Positions 42,839-53,359 are shown, counted from the first letter of the stretch. The stretch is DNA of 64,000 nucleotides from Bacillus proteolyticus (GCF_001884065.1 NZ_MACH01000020.1:1-64000), one strand, 5' to 3'. A program made the numbers and translations. The notes: a model not told the origin generated them from the letters alone.

Positions 42839-43318
42839 TTTGGAACCCCCCTGTTATATCAAATATTTACATCGTGATTATAACATATAAACGATAAGTA
42901 TTTACCATAAATTTCTATGGAATAAATATCTATTTTACTAATCTGCATGAAACTTAATCATAATATCTATAAATATTCATCTCTATTTAAAAATGGTATA
43001 TAGAGTGAAATGTAAAGTAACTCAAAAATATACAATAAAAGTTGATGTTGAAGTTATTTTTGCTTAATTTACTTTTATAAATCCATTCAACAAAATCATC
43101 TAAATACCTTTTCGCTATTTGTGGACAGTAAAATGCTTCTTTTTTCAATCTACGATAGAAGACAGAACGTATATTTGGTATAATCAAAACATACTATATG
43201 AAACGATGTACATGAGTTTGAGATTTATGTAATAAGGTAAGTAATACATAACAATAACTACTCTTTATAGGATTCAGTTCATGTTATACAAATCAATCGT
43301 TAGAAAGGAAAAGAAGTA
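42839..43318. other. Intergenic region
   Basis: About 480 bp. A leftward open frame (42987-43187) includes 'RRLKKEAFYCPQIAKRYLDD', which might be a gene relic, but it lacks a ribosome site. TTGGTATAATC near 43175 looks like an extended -10. Nothing firmer was seen. Confidence 0.3.
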
Positions 43319-43657
43319 ATGAATCAAATTTCATTTGAAGATTTATTTGAAGAAGAAAACGAAAAAGAAAAAGAAAAGGTGGAGGTAGCTGAAATACCAG
43401 TACCTTTATCGCCATTGCAACAAGATATATTAGGATTATTTAATTCTGAAGAAATAAGTGCACTGGAGCTGTGCGAACAATTAATACGAGCTGGTAAAAT
43501 ACCCGATGAAAGATTCACTACGAATAAGCCGAAAGCATATGGACAAGTATGCTTACTATTAGAAGGTTTTGTTAAAGAAGGAAAGCTTATTTTTGTCAAA
43601 AGTGATGAGAAAAGAGATAGGGTTTATAAATTGAATGAAGAAGTTTTTAACGGATAA
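43319..43657 (+). CDS. Hypothetical protein, probable winged-helix-like domain
   Basis: 112 residues. A very acidic/charged N-terminus ('SFEDLFEEENEKEKEKVEVAEI') precedes a compact region ('LSPLQQDILGLFNSEEISALELCEQLIRAGKI ... YGQVCLLLEGFVKEGKLIFVKS..RDRVYKL') whose helix-helix-strand pattern resembles a winged helix. AGAAAGGAAAAGAAG precedes the ATG and a terminator follows. I do not recognise the family. Confidence 0.6.
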   Translation: MNQISFEDLFEEENEKEKEKVEVAEIPVPLSPLQQDILGLFNSEEISALELCEQLIRAGKIPDERFTTNKPKAYGQVCLLLEGFVKEGKLIFVKSDEKRDRVYKLNEEVFNG

Positions 43658-43711
43658 GGTGTACAGGGGGGATGAATAATTTCCTAGGGGAGTTCATTCG
43701 TTTTTCTCATC

Positions 43712-43749
43712 AAAAAGGTGTCAATCTTGCTTAGATTGACACCTTTTTT
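43712..43749. terminator. Terminator between convergent genes
   Basis: AAAAAGGTGTCAATCT pairs with AGATTGACACCTTTTT over a 5-nt loop. Confidence 0.85.
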
Positions 43750-43755
43750 GATCAT

Positions 43756-43998
43756 CTAACATCTAACATATTTACGTTTGAAACCAAGTCTTCCTCTATC
43801 AAGTTCTTTCTGAATACTCTCTGTAGCATTTAGCAAACTGCTCTTTTTATTTTCACGTTTTATTTCAACTATACCAACTTCTTTTGCAATTTCGACTGCT
43901 TTTTCGTGTAGTGGCACATATGAAATTGCTACAGTGTTTAGGAAATTATTCATAGCGGATTTTGTTCGTTCTGGCGAATCATGAATCGTATTTTTCAC
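43756..43998 (-). pseudogene. C-terminal gene fragment, possibly DNA-alkylation-repair-like
   Basis: Up to 80 residues ending 'GFKRKYVRC', with 'LNTVAISYVPLHEKAVEIAK' and 'EVGIVEIKRENKKSSLLNAT'. An in-frame stop lies shortly upstream and no good start or ribosome site is seen. The helical repeat pattern and 'YVPLHEKA.EIAK..G' remind me of HEAT-type DNA alkylation repair proteins, but this is a weak impression. It abuts the broken MFS gene and looks like a decayed remnant. Confidence 0.4.
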
Positions 43999-44061
43999 AA
44001 TTGTATAGGCTTGTAGAAAAAGTATATTAAAAAATGCACTAATAAATTATTCTCCTTTTAT

Positions 44062-45294
44062 TTATGATGATCGCCGTAAGGTCATTGCCCAAAATAAAAG
44101 AGCACAAGCACTAACAGATACACCTAATATGCATACCCCATCCCAACCATATTTTGCATACATATTTGTTGAAAGAATTGCACCTGTAGCACTACCGATA
44201 GAATAAAAAATCATGTAACTGGCAGTGAGTCGACTTCTTGCTTCGGGACGCACTGTGAACAGCATACTTTGATTGGTTACATGTACAGCTTGCACAGCTA
44301 AATCTAAAAGGATAACACCGATAACTAGTAGGAATAGAGAATGGTTCATTAATTTAATTAAGAGCCATGAAAGTAATAATAAGGATAAGGCTATGCCAGT
44401 AGTTCTTTCTCCGAATCCGTGATCAGCAAGTTGTCCGGCCTTAGTGGCAGCTAATGCACCAGCAACTCCAGCAAGACCAAATACTCCGATAGCTGTATGT
44501 GATAGATTTTATGGTGCAGCACTTAGAGGTAAAACTAATGAAGTCCATAAAATACTGAATGAAGTGAAAATGAGCAATGCTAATATTCCGCGAATGCGTA
44601 AGTGGCGCTCTTCTACAAATAATAAGAGAACGGAATGTAATAATTTACGATAGGTCATAGCTGTTTTTTTATGTTCAAAATTAGGTAAATTACGATATAA
44701 CAAACAAATTACGAAGAGCATAAGTACAGCAGAGGTAAGATAAACGGAACGCCATCCGGCTAGATCTGTTAATGTTCCGGAAAATGTACGTGCAAGTAGA
44801 ATTCCTATTACGACACCACTCGTGACGGAACCTACTATTCGCCCACGGTCTTTTGGATTAGCTAAAATGGATGCGTATGCGACGAGTGTCTGCGTAACAG
44901 TCGCAAGAATTCCGACTAAGGCCATACCTATAAAAAGTACGGTACTTGAAGGAGCAGATCCGATTACAATTAAAGCGAAAACGGATAAAAGCATTTGGAA
45001 AATAATAAGTCTTTTTTGGTTTAACAAATCACCAAGTGGAACTAATAAAAGTAATCCGAGTGCATAACAAACTTGAGTAATAGTAATAACGAAGCCAATA
45101 GTTGAATGGTTGATTTTAAACTCATTTGATAAAGAATCAAGTAGGGGATGAGCGAAGTATATATTCGCCACAGCCATCCCGCAAGCTATTGAAAATAATA
45201 GAGTTATATAGCGGGGCATGATTGTATTGATAGTTGATTGGAACTGATCATTATTCTGTGTAAAAGCAGTTGTCATTTGTTCTTTAGCATCCAT
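44062..45294 (-). pseudogene. MFS transporter interrupted by one in-frame stop codon
   Basis: The reading frame gives a full-length 410-codon MFS protein with a single TAA at 44511-44509, after 'SLVLPLSAAP' and before 'NLSHTAIGVFGLAGVAGALA'. Both sides are in the same frame, so the cause is one point mutation (homologues usually have Tyr there) and no bases are missing. N-terminal features: 'FAHPLLDSLSNEF' and 'LVPLGDLLNQKRLI'. It diverges from a TetR regulator with an operator between, so it was a regulated efflux pump, now probably cut at helix 7. Confidence 0.85.
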
Positions 45295-45325
45295 AATATC
45301 ATCTCCTTTTGTTTTTAAAATAATG

Positions 45326-45337
45326 TACCGAACGGTA
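45326..45337. promoter_or_regulatory. Candidate TetR operator
   Basis: TACCG-AA-CGGTA is a perfect palindrome 32 bp before the MFS start, and the neighbouring divergent gene encodes a TetR regulator. A half-similar GGTAC lies at 45450. Confidence 0.6.
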
Positions 45338-45520
45338 TTTTATTTATTAAATAAAATATAACCAGGGATAAATTATTGTGTCAAGTGAATTGATTTCAGT
45401 TTATTTTGACATATCATTTATAATTTAATACGATATATAATATACTGATTGGTACATAAAAACGTGATTTGTAATTTAGAAAACAGGTAAAAAAAGAGGT
45501 AAAAAAAGAGGAGGGGTTAA

Positions 45521-46102
45521 ATGGCTCGACTACGCGAATTTGATAAAGAAAAAGCTTTGGATGCTGCTATGCAACTTTTTTGGGAGAAAGGATACGCTGC
45601 TACTTCATTAAGTGATCTAACTGCTAAAATGGAAATACAAAGACCGAGTTTATATGCGGCATTTGGTGATAAAGAAGGGCTGTTTGAAGCTGCATTACGG
45701 AGATACACAAATATACACGCGACCAGCATTCGAACAAAACTTCAAAAAGAACGATCTGTAAAAGAGGCCATTCGTACATTTTTTGAAAATATGGTGGAAG
45801 AGGAATATAAAAGAGAATCAAATAAAGGCTGTTTTTGTATTAACACAATGGTTGAGCTTTCTCCTCATAATGAAAAATTTGAAGTGTTGACTAGAGAACA
45901 TCAAATGTACCTTTCAATTATATTTCAAGAATTAATCGCCAAAGGTATTCAGTCTGGAGAACTGCAAAGTGATGTGAATGCTAAAGCTTTAGCACAAACG
46001 CTAGTCACTTCATTAATTGGATTAACAGTGTTAATGAAATCTCGCCCAGAACGTTCAGTTGTAGATAATACGGTATGTATCATATTATCGTTACTAAAAT
46101 AA
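45521..46102 (+). CDS. TetR-family repressor
   Basis: 193 residues. The N-terminal helix-turn-helix 'KEKALDAAMQLFWEKGYAATSLSDLTAKMEIQRPSLYAAFGDKEGLFEAALRRY' is standard. The C-terminal domain belongs to the AcrR/YxaF-like branch, with 'GCFCINTMVELSPHNEKFEVL' (two Cys) as a characteristic segment. GAGGAGGGG precedes the ATG. Divergent from the interrupted MFS gene, it is intact while its probable target is broken. Confidence 0.9.
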   Translation: MARLREFDKEKALDAAMQLFWEKGYAATSLSDLTAKMEIQRPSLYAAFGDKEGLFEAALRRYTNIHATSIRTKLQKERSVKEAIRTFFENMVEEEYKRESNKGCFCINTMVELSPHNEKFEVLTREHQMYLSIIFQELIAKGIQSGELQSDVNAKALAQTLVTSLIGLTVLMKSRPERSVVDNTVCIILSLLK

Positions 46103-46158
46103 ATATTTCAATCAACTATGTCGATTGTAGACACTCTTATTTATAAACTTTCAACCTT

Positions 46159-46196
46159 AAGCACTGAATTGTCTATGAAGGCAACAAGTGCTTTTT
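46159..46196 (+). terminator. Possible terminator after tetR
   Basis: AAGCACT and AGTGCTT form a 7-bp stem over a long loop with TTT after it. The rest of 46103-46533 has no gene; it contains an A-rich stretch (GAAAAAACAAAAACAAAAAC) and the direct repeat GCCCCT. Confidence 0.4.
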
Positions 46197-46533
46197 GTTT
46201 TCGGGTAAATATGAGCAGGTGAATCATAATGGTTGTCTGCAATGTATGAAGATTGTTGGAGACATTTGTAATTAGATATTAGATAAGAGGGGAATGAAAA
46301 AACTATATAAGCCCCTTCAAAGCCCCTCATAAGCACCTACCAAGTAATAAATCACTAAGAAAAAACAAAAACAAAAACAACTACAAGAACAAAACAAGTG
46401 CGAAAAAATAAAACCGGCGTAGTAGTAGTAAAAAAATTTGGAACTCGAATGCCAAAACCGTTTGCTCATTCCTATATTTATATTGAAGGATTGGAATTTT
46501 CCTTTTTACTAGTAAAGAGCGGAGGGGAAACTG

Positions 46534-47310
46534 ATGGCGGTGTACCGTAATGTGCAGGTGAACTTTTGGCAAGATGAATTTATTTTAGATTTAACGCCAG
46601 AAGAGCGTTATTTTTACATATATTTGTTAACTGGTACGAAAACGAAGCAATGTGGTATTTACATATTACCGAAGCGTTTGGCAGAGCTTGAAACTGGTTA
46701 CAGTATGGAGACTGTTGAGAAGTTATTGAACCGGTTTGTGGAATACGGGAAGATTTTATATGATGCGGAAACGAAAGAGTTATTCATTATAAATTGGTTA
46801 CACTATAATCCTATTTTTAATATGAACATAGAGAAATGTGTATTACGTGAGCTGAAAATGGTGAAAAGTAAAGAGTTCCTGCATATGTTTTTACGTAAAT
46901 GTATTGAAGAAGAATGCAAGATTCCGTTATTACTTCAACATTTTGGAATGCCAGAGGAAGAGGTTAGTAGTAATTCGCAACAAGCGATTATTCAAGAGAA
47001 GGAAGAGGCAGAAGAGGTAGAAAGAGTAGAGGATGCCACTCCGCATAGTGAAGTTTATAAGTTTTACGAACAAAACATTAGTAATCTATCTCCATATATC
47101 GCGAAGGAATTAAAGGAATGGATGCAAAGGATTTCAGGAGATAGAGTACTAGAGGCACTTAAAATTGCGTTTGAAAATAATAAGGGAACGTTCGCTTATG
47201 TAAAGGGGATTTTGAGGAATTGGTGTGGGGATATTAGTGAGGAAAAGTGTGTAATAGGAAGTTTAGAGCGAAGGAGAAGTATTTTGAGTAGTGTTTTTTT
47301 ATTTACATAA
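46534..47310 (+). CDS. DnaD-domain protein (replication-initiation type)
   Basis: 258 residues. The N-terminal winged helix ('NVQVNFWQDEFILDLTPEERYFYIYLLTGTKTKQCGIYILPKRLAELETGYS') and the C-terminal DnaD/DnaB2 domain ('VYKFYEQNISNLSPYIAKELKEWM', 'FAYVKGILRNW') match phage and chromosomal DnaD-like proteins. The acidic linker (about 145-170) is long. DnaD proteins remodel DNA during helicase loading, and paralogues like this are common outside prophages. No other phage genes are near. CGGAGGGG precedes the ATG. Confidence 0.85.
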   Translation: MAVYRNVQVNFWQDEFILDLTPEERYFYIYLLTGTKTKQCGIYILPKRLAELETGYSMETVEKLLNRFVEYGKILYDAETKELFIINWLHYNPIFNMNIEKCVLRELKMVKSKEFLHMFLRKCIEEECKIPLLLQHFGMPEEEVSSNSQQAIIQEKEEAEEVERVEDATPHSEVYKFYEQNISNLSPYIAKELKEWMQRISGDRVLEALKIAFENNKGTFAYVKGILRNWCGDISEEKCVIGSLERRRSILSSVFLFT

Positions 47311-47432
47311 ATTTAATACAGAATATACGTTCGTATTCGGTAGGTTGTATGCTATACTATTTTTGAATGATAGAGAAAAAATATGGGTATTTTGCTTTTA
47401 TAATAGATAAAAAGATGCGGGAGGAACAGAGT

Positions 47433-50400
47433 TTGATAACTAGTACATCAAAGTTGTTTCAATATATTAATATGACAGAAGAGCAGAAACAATTAGCACT
47501 GCGGTATTTAGAATCGAGAGAAGAAGCAATTTTAAAAGATATTCAACTAACGACAATTAGAGATCAAAAGAGAGCCGATTTTGCGGAGCGATTTATAAGC
47601 GATTTTAGGAAAGTACATAAACAAGATCCGGCTTTCTTTCGGTTATTTTATTATTTGTTAGGGGAGCAATTGTTAAACGTTCTTATAATAAGGTTTAAAT
47701 ATGTGGACTTTTCTAATATGAAGGTTTATTTAGAAAAAAGTGAACTTCCTTTGGAGAAACTTGTAGTAAGTGCATGTAAATATTTAACTAATATTTCAAG
47801 TTATGTGGATGAAGCGTATGTTTTTCTTCGAGAATTAATAGGTGAGAATCCGAACTATATAGAAGAGTGGTTATCAAAATTATCAAATCAACAGCAATTA
47901 TCGTTACTTCTCGTAATGTTTGAAGTAGATTATGAGAGATTCTGTACATATAGCTCTTTATTGGACGAGAGATTAAAAGAACATGCTGAATTTATATTGA
48001 ATTTGAATGGAGAAAAGGAAAAGATTGAAGCAGTTGAAAGATATATAAAAGGTGAAAGTGATAGGGAATTATTTTTAGGTGGAAGCTTACCAGAATACAT
48101 TTGGCGGCTATTATTTAGTATTCATCAGTATTCAAATGTTGCGAAGCGATATGTTGAAATATTAGCGAAGAAAAACGTTTGGGGTTTTATGAATCATGCT
48201 ACGCGTTACGTGTGTCAAGCTCTCAATCAGCCTCAAAACTATAAACGAACAGGGAGTGTAAATAAGAAAACCTATGATGAAATTCAAAGTTTTTGTAAAC
48301 AGTTTTGGATTTCTGAGGAAAGATTCTTTGCACACCGGCTGAGGCAACATGATTTAAATAATGAAGGATTTTGTAAGACGTATGAATATGAAATGTTATG
48401 CTCCGTGGCGGAAGAAAATCCTGAATTTGTTCAACGTACTTTGCAATATGTAAGTAAAATTAATTATCTCATTATCGTACGAACGTTAGCTGGAAAAGGG
48501 TATGAGTTAAATAGAGGGAGAATGCGAGAAGAATTTTTTGTCGCTGCTTTGCAAATTAAATTGTCTACAATACGTGATACATATCGTGATTATTTACTAG
48601 GGAAATTGTCACTTGAGGATATGGAGCAAATACTTAAAGATCCTAAGTATAGAAGTATGTATTGGGGGATGCCAGTATTAGAGGTTACACTCCTTTGGGA
48701 TTTAGATGATGTAGCGAAGAGGGAAGCTGTACTTACACTGCAATTCGGAGATGAATATAACGTTAATTTATACGAACTTCTGTACGAATGTTCTGTCAGA
48801 GGGATAGAACCGAAACAAGTATTAGAAGATCTTCTTTCGTATGGATTAAGTAAGGCAAAGCTTATCACTTATGCAGTTGAACAAGCTGCATGCTACAGTG
48901 AAGAGAGAAACAAGGCGAAGGAAGCGCTTGTTCATGTCATTGTAAAAGAACAAGCGTACATAATTGAACGATTTGATGAGTATTCTGCTCAGGCAAAAGC
49001 ATATATTTTGGATGAATTAGCGAGGGAAAACATGGTTAAAATGCGTCCGATTTTAATCAAAAGCTTAGGTGCTTCTTCTAAAAAAATCCGTGAGTCTGTA
49101 GTGAGACTGCTTTCGAAAGATGTAGAGTCGGCAGAAGATGTAGCAGCCGAACTTAATAATAAAAAGAAAATTGTCCGTGAACATGTGATGGAAATACTAA
49201 TAGATTATAAGATTGAAAAGTATATGCAACTTGTACAGGAAGCTTTACAAGAAAAGAAGAATGCTTCTTTTGTTGAGAAATTTGCTCCGTTACTTGAAGT
49301 GGGTGGAGATTCAGAAAATATAGAAGAACTTTGCAGTCGTATAGTAACGGAACAAAAAAGAAATTCATTTGTGCAATGGATGGGGAATGAACCACAAATC
49401 CGTCTTCGTAATTCAAATGAAATAGCAGATGCAACAATTCCGTTAGCCTATTTACAACAGTATATTTCAGATTCTGTTATTGAGAAGAAAGAGGCAGCTG
49501 AAGTAATTGGTGGTACTTTGAATGAGCAAGACTTGAAAGAGTATGTGCAAACAATATATCAAATATGGATTTCTCAAGATGCAGATGTGAAGAAACGCGG
49601 AATCCTTTCATTATATGGAATGTATAGCGATGACAAAATGGTCGGCATACTTAAAAAGCAAATTGATGAATGGGTGCTTCATATGAGAGGAAAGATTGCA
49701 GCAGATGCTGTTCGGGCTCTAGGGTTGTCCTCATCTAAGCTTGCACTTGTGTCTATTCAAGCGATGACATTTAAATATAAGCATAAGTTAGTGCGTAATG
49801 CGGCAAAAGAAGCACTAGGTCTTGCTGCGCAAACACGCGGTATAACGGAAGAAGAGCTGGAAGATCAACTGGTACCGGATCTTGGTTTTACTATACGTGG
49901 TGAAAAGCCGATTGATTTTGGGAATCGAATTTTTACTTCTATTTTAACTTCAGATTCAAAAATTGAATTAGAGACAGAAGAAGGAAAACGTATGAAGTCA
50001 CTTCCGAAGCCGAATGCAAAAGATGATGTAGTAAAAGCTGAGGAGGCTAAGAAAGAGTTATCCTCTTTAAAGAAGGAATTCCGAAGTGCTCTTTCTATGC
50101 AGAAACAACGCTTGGAAACTGCTCTATCACTAAAGCGCTATTGGTCATACGATACGTGGAAGCCGGTATTTTTGGAAAATCCAATTATGAAGCAATTTGC
50201 CATTTCACTTATTTGGGGTGAATATACGGAAGGAAAGTTGCTGAAAACGTTCCGTTATGCGGAGGATGATACGTTTTATTCAATGATAGGAGAGAATCAT
50301 GAACTTTCATCTGGAACTGTTATTGGTTTAATTCATCCGTTAGAATTATCCGAGGCGGAAAAGGAATTGTGGAAAGGGCAACTGACAATTGCGGGAATTG

Positions 50401-50852
50401 TTCAGCCGTTTGTACAAATTGAACGTCCAGTGTTTGTAGTAGAAGAGAATGATGAGATTGCTATTGAGAGATTTGGCGGTATTTTATTAAATGGTCGCTC
50501 GTTATTTGGTAAGATGACGAAACTTGGATGGACTCGCGGATCGGTTCAAGATGGCGGTGTTTATTATACATTTTATAAAGAAGATACTCGAACTGGATTA
50601 GGAGCGGAACTTTCATTTAGCGGAGCGCCGATCGGATATGAAGGTGAAGAAGATGTATGTGTATTTGAGATTCAATTTTATAAAGCGGATACAGTGAACC
50701 GTGGTTCATATGAATATGACGAAATTGATGATGAGAGACGCATTGTACCAAAACAAGTAGATAAGCGATTCTTTAGTGAAGTATCATATGATGTGCAATT
50801 AGCGACCGAGTCAAATCTTGGTCATAATGAAAGCTGGCGTAACAAACGTTAA
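47433..50852 (+). CDS. Large DUF4132 / HEAT-repeat protein
   Basis: About 1139 residues from a TTG at 47433 that sits 8 nt after GGGAGG; the frame is open from 47367, but no ribosome site supports that ATG. The middle (about 500-780) contains repeated helix pairs of HEAT type ('KKIRESVVRLLSKDVESAEDVAAELNNKKKIVREHVMEIL'). The C-terminal 250 residues match DUF4132: 'KQRLETALSLKRYW', 'FAISLIWGEY', 'LIHPLELSEAEKELWKGQL', 'GIVQPFVQIERPVF'. The function of DUF4132 is unknown. It stands alone with a terminator behind it. Confidence 0.8.
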   Translation: MITSTSKLFQYINMTEEQKQLALRYLESREEAILKDIQLTTIRDQKRADFAERFISDFRKVHKQDPAFFRLFYYLLGEQLLNVLIIRFKYVDFSNMKVYLEKSELPLEKLVVSACKYLTNISSYVDEAYVFLRELIGENPNYIEEWLSKLSNQQQLSLLLVMFEVDYERFCTYSSLLDERLKEHAEFILNLNGEKEKIEAVERYIKGESDRELFLGGSLPEYIWRLLFSIHQYSNVAKRYVEILAKKNVWGFMNHATRYVCQALNQPQNYKRTGSVNKKTYDEIQSFCKQFWISEERFFAHRLRQHDLNNEGFCKTYEYEMLCSVAEENPEFVQRTLQYVSKINYLIIVRTLAGKGYELNRGRMREEFFVAALQIKLSTIRDTYRDYLLGKLSLEDMEQILKDPKYRSMYWGMPVLEVTLLWDLDDVAKREAVLTLQFGDEYNVNLYELLYECSVRGIEPKQVLEDLLSYGLSKAKLITYAVEQAACYSEERNKAKEALVHVIVKEQAYIIERFDEYSAQAKAYILDELARENMVKMRPILIKSLGASSKKIRESVVRLLSKDVESAEDVAAELNNKKKIVREHVMEILIDYKIEKYMQLVQEALQEKKNASFVEKFAPLLEVGGDSENIEELCSRIVTEQKRNSFVQWMGNEPQIRLRNSNEIADATIPLAYLQQYISDSVIEKKEAAEVIGGTLNEQDLKEYVQTIYQIWISQDADVKKRGILSLYGMYSDDKMVGILKKQIDEWVLHMRGKIAADAVRALGLSSSKLALVSIQAMTFKYKHKLVRNAAKEALGLAAQTRGITEEELEDQLVPDLGFTIRGEKPIDFGNRIFTSILTSDSKIELETEEGKRMKSLPKPNAKDDVVKAEEAKKELSSLKKEFRSALSMQKQRLETALSLKRYWSYDTWKPVFLENPIMKQFAISLIWGEYTEGKLLKTFRYAEDDTFYSMIGENHELSSGTVIGLIHPLELSEAEKELWKGQLTIAGIVQPFVQIERPVFVVEENDEIAIERFGGILLNGRSLFGKMTKLGWTRGSVQDGGVYYTFYKEDTRTGLGAELSFSGAPIGYEGEEDVCVFEIQFYKADTVNRGSYEYDEIDDERRIVPKQVDKRFFSEVSYDVQLATESNLGHNESWRNKR

Positions 50853-50853
50853 G

Positions 50854-50892
50854 AAAACCCCCTTCATTTGTAGGAAAATGAAGGGGGTTTTT
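50854..50892 (+). terminator. Terminator after the DUF4132 gene
   Basis: AAAACCCCCTTCATTT pairs with AAATGAAGGGGGTTTT over a 6-nt loop. Confidence 0.9.
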
Positions 50893-50953
50893 CAACTTTT
50901 CTAAAAGGTTCTTCCTTAAATAGAAGCGAATAGTTTGAGAAAGGAGGGGTTAT

Positions 50954-53350
50954 ATGGATATGGAAGTCGTCATAAAGAAGAAACGAACTAGGGGTAAGAG
51001 AATTTTTATTTGGTCTAGTAGTATCGTTCTTTTGTTAGTTATCTGTACAGCGATTTTTTTGAACATATATACGCTTAGTTCTGTGCCAAAGATAGATGGA
51101 ACGATAAAGCTAGAGGATTTACAACATGCTGTTGCGGTAAAGCGAGATAGTAAAGGTGTACCGCATATTAAAGCGGAAAATGCGCATGATTTATATTTCT
51201 CGCAAGGGTACGTACAAGCGCAAGATCGTTTGTTTCAAATGGATTTAAGTAGAAGACAAGCTTCTGGTATGTTAAGTGAAGTTGTAGGGGAGGCAGCTGT
51301 TGATCGAGATAAGTTGTTTCGAACGCTCGGTTTACGGCGAGCAGCCGAAGCGTCTGTTAGTCAATATGACGGAGAAGCGAAATATGCCCTGCAGTCATTT
51401 GCTGATGGCGTAAACGCTTTTATACGCGAGGCGAAAGAGGAAAAGAAATTGCCAGTTGAGTTTACTTTATTAGGCTATGAGCCTGCTGAATGGTCAATCG
51501 TGGATTCTTTAACGATTGGAAAGTATATGGCGTTTGATTTGGGGGGACATTGGCACGGACAGGCATTTCGATATTGGGCGCTGAAAAACCTACCGAAAGA
51601 GCAAGCAAATGAGCTATTTCCTACATATCCAAAAGATGCACCTAGATTGCTAGCTGAACTGAAAAATACAAATGTGGACGTAGCACAAAGTTTTGCAAAA
51701 ACGGTCATTCCACCAGAGTTTAATGGTAGTAATAACTGGGTGATAAGCGGTGAAAAGAGTGTGTCTGGTAAGCCGATTCTAGCGGATGATCCTCATTTAT
51801 CTCTTGCGACACCTTCAATATGGTATCAATCGAAACTTGAAATGAAAGACTTAAATGTGAGTGGCGTTATTTTCGCGGGAGTGCCAGGTGTTATATTAGG
51901 TCACAATGACAAAATAGCATGGGGCGTTACGAATACAGGTCCTGATGTGCAAGATTTATATATTGAGAAGCGAAATCCTAATAATGAAAATGAATTTTTG
52001 TATAACGATAAGTGGGAAAAGGCTACTATTGTTGATGAGTCTATTAAAGTAAAAGGCGGGAAAACAATTCCGTATAACGTGACGGTTACGAGGCATGGTC
52101 CAGTCATTTCAGAGTTTGCAGATAAAGGGAAAGAGAAAACGAAAACAGTATTCGCTTTGAAATGGACTGCTTTGGAGCCTTCCGCTGAATTAAAGGCAGT
52201 ATTAAATATGAATAAAGCAAAAAACTGGAATGAGTTTGAAACAGCTCTTCAAGATTTTCATACACCAACTCAAAATTTTGTGTTTGCATCAAACGATGGC
52301 ACGATTGCTTATAAAGCAAATGGAAATATACCAGTGCGTAAAAAAGGCGATGGTAGTTTGCCAGTTCCTGGATGGACAGATGAGTATGAATGGGAAGGAT
52401 ATATTCCGTTTGAGCAGCTTCCAAAAGTAATAAATCCAGAACAAGGGTTTATTTCAACTGCGAATAATAAAATTGTTGATGATAATTATCCGTACCATAT
52501 TAGTAATACGTGGGCGCAACCGTATAGGCAAATGCGTATTCAAGAGTTTTTGCAAGAGAAGGATAAGTATACGGTAAAAGATTTAGAAGAGTTACAGATG
52601 GATCAAAAAAATTTATACGGGAAAGAATTTGCTCCTATATTTTTAAAAGAATTAAATAAAACATCTTTAAATGAAGTAGAGAAAGAAGGCGTAAAACAAT
52701 TAACAAAGTGGAATTTTTACGATAGTAAAGATGAAGCGGCACCATTAATTTTCCATTTGTTAATGAAAGAGATTTCGAATACGTTATTTCCAAAAGAAAT
52801 TCCAAAAGATGTGATGGAGTTATTTGAAGGGAAGTCACAAGTTGTTGATGAATTGATTCGAAAACAAGTAGCAGGAGAAAATAGCGCTTGGTTTACGAAG
52901 TACGGAGGCTTCACGAAAGTTGTGCATACATCGTACGAGAATGTAATGAAGAAATTACAGAAGGAATATGGACCTGATGTTGCGGAGTGGGAGTGGGGCG
53001 ATTACCATCAACTTGCTTTTACACATCCAATTTCAAAATCATCTAGTATGTTAGCGCTACTTGCGTTTAATCGCGAAAAACCAATTCCAATTGGCGGAAG
53101 TCAAGTTACTGTTCAAGCAGCGAGTTACGGAGATAACGGTATTGTCAATCACGGAGCTTCTTGGCGATTCGTAATTGATACGAAAGATATGTCAAACGGT
53201 TACCATATCGTAGGGCCGGGACAATCAGGACATTTTAGAAGTGATTGGTATCATGATCAAATAGATGATTGGGTAAATGGTGAGTATCATACGACTACTT
53301 TAAATACAGACGGAATTGAAGGGAAAGTATTAACTTTAAAGCCGAGATGA
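50954..53350 (+). CDS. Penicillin acylase family N-terminal nucleophile hydrolase
   Basis: 798 residues. A membrane segment (about 17-38) precedes the alpha-chain region ('VKRDSKGVPHIKAENAHDLYFSQGYVQAQDRLFQMDLSRR'). The beta chain should begin at S259 in 'NGSNNWVISGEKS', the autocatalytic cleavage site and nucleophile. 'FAGVPGVILGHNDKIAWGVTN' and 'TPTQNFVFASNDGTIAY' are typical. Such enzymes hydrolyse amide bonds of penicillins or of N-acyl homoserine lactones; the natural substrate is not known. AAAGGAGGGG precedes the ATG. Confidence 0.92.
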   Translation: MDMEVVIKKKRTRGKRIFIWSSSIVLLLVICTAIFLNIYTLSSVPKIDGTIKLEDLQHAVAVKRDSKGVPHIKAENAHDLYFSQGYVQAQDRLFQMDLSRRQASGMLSEVVGEAAVDRDKLFRTLGLRRAAEASVSQYDGEAKYALQSFADGVNAFIREAKEEKKLPVEFTLLGYEPAEWSIVDSLTIGKYMAFDLGGHWHGQAFRYWALKNLPKEQANELFPTYPKDAPRLLAELKNTNVDVAQSFAKTVIPPEFNGSNNWVISGEKSVSGKPILADDPHLSLATPSIWYQSKLEMKDLNVSGVIFAGVPGVILGHNDKIAWGVTNTGPDVQDLYIEKRNPNNENEFLYNDKWEKATIVDESIKVKGGKTIPYNVTVTRHGPVISEFADKGKEKTKTVFALKWTALEPSAELKAVLNMNKAKNWNEFETALQDFHTPTQNFVFASNDGTIAYKANGNIPVRKKGDGSLPVPGWTDEYEWEGYIPFEQLPKVINPEQGFISTANNKIVDDNYPYHISNTWAQPYRQMRIQEFLQEKDKYTVKDLEELQMDQKNLYGKEFAPIFLKELNKTSLNEVEKEGVKQLTKWNFYDSKDEAAPLIFHLLMKEISNTLFPKEIPKDVMELFEGKSQVVDELIRKQVAGENSAWFTKYGGFTKVVHTSYENVMKKLQKEYGPDVAEWEWGDYHQLAFTHPISKSSSMLALLAFNREKPIPIGGSQVTVQAASYGDNGIVNHGASWRFVIDTKDMSNGYHIVGPGQSGHFRSDWYHDQIDDWVNGEYHTTTLNTDGIEGKVLTLKPR

Positions 53351-53359
53351 TATGTGAAG

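Noticed and set aside
42987-43187. A 66-codon leftward ORF
   Set aside because: A few protein-like residues but no start signals; kept only as a possible relic in the gap entry.
46534-47310. DnaD-domain gene as part of a prophage
   Set aside because: No integrase, structural or lysis genes around it.
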